Shown here piece by piece: positions 13,557 to 13,951 of a stretch of DNA of 13,951 nucleotides (position 1 is its first letter; every line of letters starts with the position of its first letter). The DNA lies in NCBI GenBank assembly GCA_002430125.1, contig DJBQ01000110.1, forward strand, positions 1 to 13,951, in the 5' to 3' direction. The notes under the pieces are model-generated. The model did not search any database, was not told where the DNA came from, and was given only the letters and a program-made list of their open reading frames with translations. This DNA is from Rhodobacterales bacterium UBA5972 (GTDB lineage Bacteria; Pseudomonadota; Alphaproteobacteria; Rhodobacterales; Rhodobacteraceae). Position numbers and translations under genes: made by a program.

Positions 13557-13951
13557 AAATCGCGGCAAGCGCGCGCAGGGCCCTCATCAACACATGAGTT
13601 TCCTCGTGGCCAAAGCTTTGTTCCAACGCCTGATAAATCGCCGCACTTTCCGGGGTGATTTCAGCGATCATCGCGTGGCCCTTGTCCGTTAAAACCGCCA
13701 CCTGTCGTCGTCCGTCATCGGGATGGCGGCTGCGACTGACCAGTTCGCGACTTTCCAGATTGTCCAGGATACGGGTCAGGCTGGGCGTCAGGATAACGCT
13801 TTGCTCGGCCAGTTTGGTGGGTTCGGTCGGCCCTTGTTCGTTCAAAACCCGCAAAACCCGCCATTGCTGTTCACTGATGCCATGTGCTTTCAACATCGGG
13901 CGAAACCGCTGCATCACGGCCTCGCGCGCGCGCAACAGCATGATTGGCAAG
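13555..13951 (-). CDS. hpaR: MarR-family regulator, HpaR-like, N-terminus cut by window edge
   Basis: Winged-helix repressor of the MarR family, most like HpaR/HpcR, which represses homoprotocatechuate catabolic genes until the aromatic substrate binds. The visible 131 residues have the HpaR-style opening LLRAREAVMQRFRPMLKAHG, then ISEQQWRVLRVL (25-36), the recognition-helix region LTPSLTRILDNLE (54-66) and the wing DDGRRQVAV (78-86). The frame is still open at the window edge. By comparison with E. coli HpaR (LLQAREAAMSYFRP near its start), only about five to ten residues are missing. It lies upstream of, and on the same strand as, the GSCFA gene, 119 bases apart, and is not adjacent to hpaH/hpaI. 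Other hpa genes may lie beyond the edge. The assignment to HpaR is by motif similarity plus nearby hpaHI and could instead be a related aromatic-acid MarR regulator. Confidence 0.82.
   Translation of the reverse strand, partial: LPIMLLRAREAVMQRFRPMLKAHGISEQQWRVLRVLNEQGPTEPTKLAEQSVILTPSLTRILDNLESRELVSRSRHPDDGRRQVAVLTDKGHAMIAEITPESAAIYQALEQSFGHEETHVLMRALRALAAI

Noticed and set aside
13451..13558. A 35-codon plus-strand ORF starting at an ATG (begins MKIELSRFANNN) between the GSCFA and hpaR-like genes
   Set aside because: It has no Shine-Dalgarno, no recognisable motif and lies opposite the likely GSCFA promoter/leader; chance is the simpler explanation.
1..13951. Phage, insertion sequence, toxin-antitoxin, CRISPR or defence genes
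   Set aside because: No transposase, integrase, terminal inverted repeats, spacer-repeat pattern or defence-type domain was seen; the novelty lies in metabolism.

Overview
The window looks like chromosomal DNA from an alphaproteobacterium, most likely a marine Rhodobacterales (roseobacter-type) organism. This rests on moderately high GC, tight operons with ATGA-type overlaps, dense small-molecule catabolic genes and the protein styles. No 16S or other taxonomic marker is present, so this is inference. Coding density is very high: every gap is under 150 bases, and no tRNA, rRNA, insertion sequence, integrase or CRISPR array is visible.

Layout. (1) 2-601 (+): the 3' end of a peptide/nickel-type ABC transporter ATPase, convergent with the next gene and only 5 bases from it. 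(2) 607-6095 (-): a four-gene catabolic unit, read right to left: Fe(II)/2-oxoglutarate (TauD/TfdA) dioxygenase, CocE/NonD serine hydrolase, GMC flavoprotein oxidoreductase, acyl-CoA thioesterase-like double-hotdog protein. (3) 6096-6242: a shared divergent promoter region with a near-identical 12-bp direct repeat and a hairpin that carries a Shine-Dalgarno sequence in its loop. (4) 6243-10597 (+): a five-gene unit in which every gene overlaps the next: cytosine-deaminase-like amidohydrolase, FAD-linked oxidase, RidA-like protein, creatininase-family hydrolase, DUF2165 membrane protein. (5) 10696-12307 (+): hpaH and hpaI, the hydratase and aldolase that end the homoprotocatechuate meta-cleavage pathway. 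(6) 12371-13951 (-): a GSCFA-domain protein and an almost complete hpaR-like MarR repressor.

How the genes may work together. Regions 1-4 resemble a substrate-inducible catabolic island. An oligopeptide-type ABC importer brings in a nitrogenous compound. The metal-dependent amidohydrolase and creatininase-family enzyme hydrolyse C-N bonds, the FAD oxidase oxidises an intermediate, and the RidA-like protein handles a reactive enamine or imine. On the other strand the dioxygenase, esterase/amidase, alcohol oxidase and thioesterase process side chains or carbon skeletons. I do not recognise this combination as a named pathway and cannot assign the substrate. HpaH/HpaI would yield pyruvate and succinic semialdehyde. 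Whether they serve only homoprotocatechuate catabolism (supported by the nearby hpaR-like gene) or also drain the neighbouring island is open.

The best candidates for something undescribed are the divergent nine-gene catabolic island, the RidA-like protein lacking the catalytic arginine, the creatininase relative without the creatininase metal motif, and the interlocked inverted repeats ahead of the thioesterase gene.
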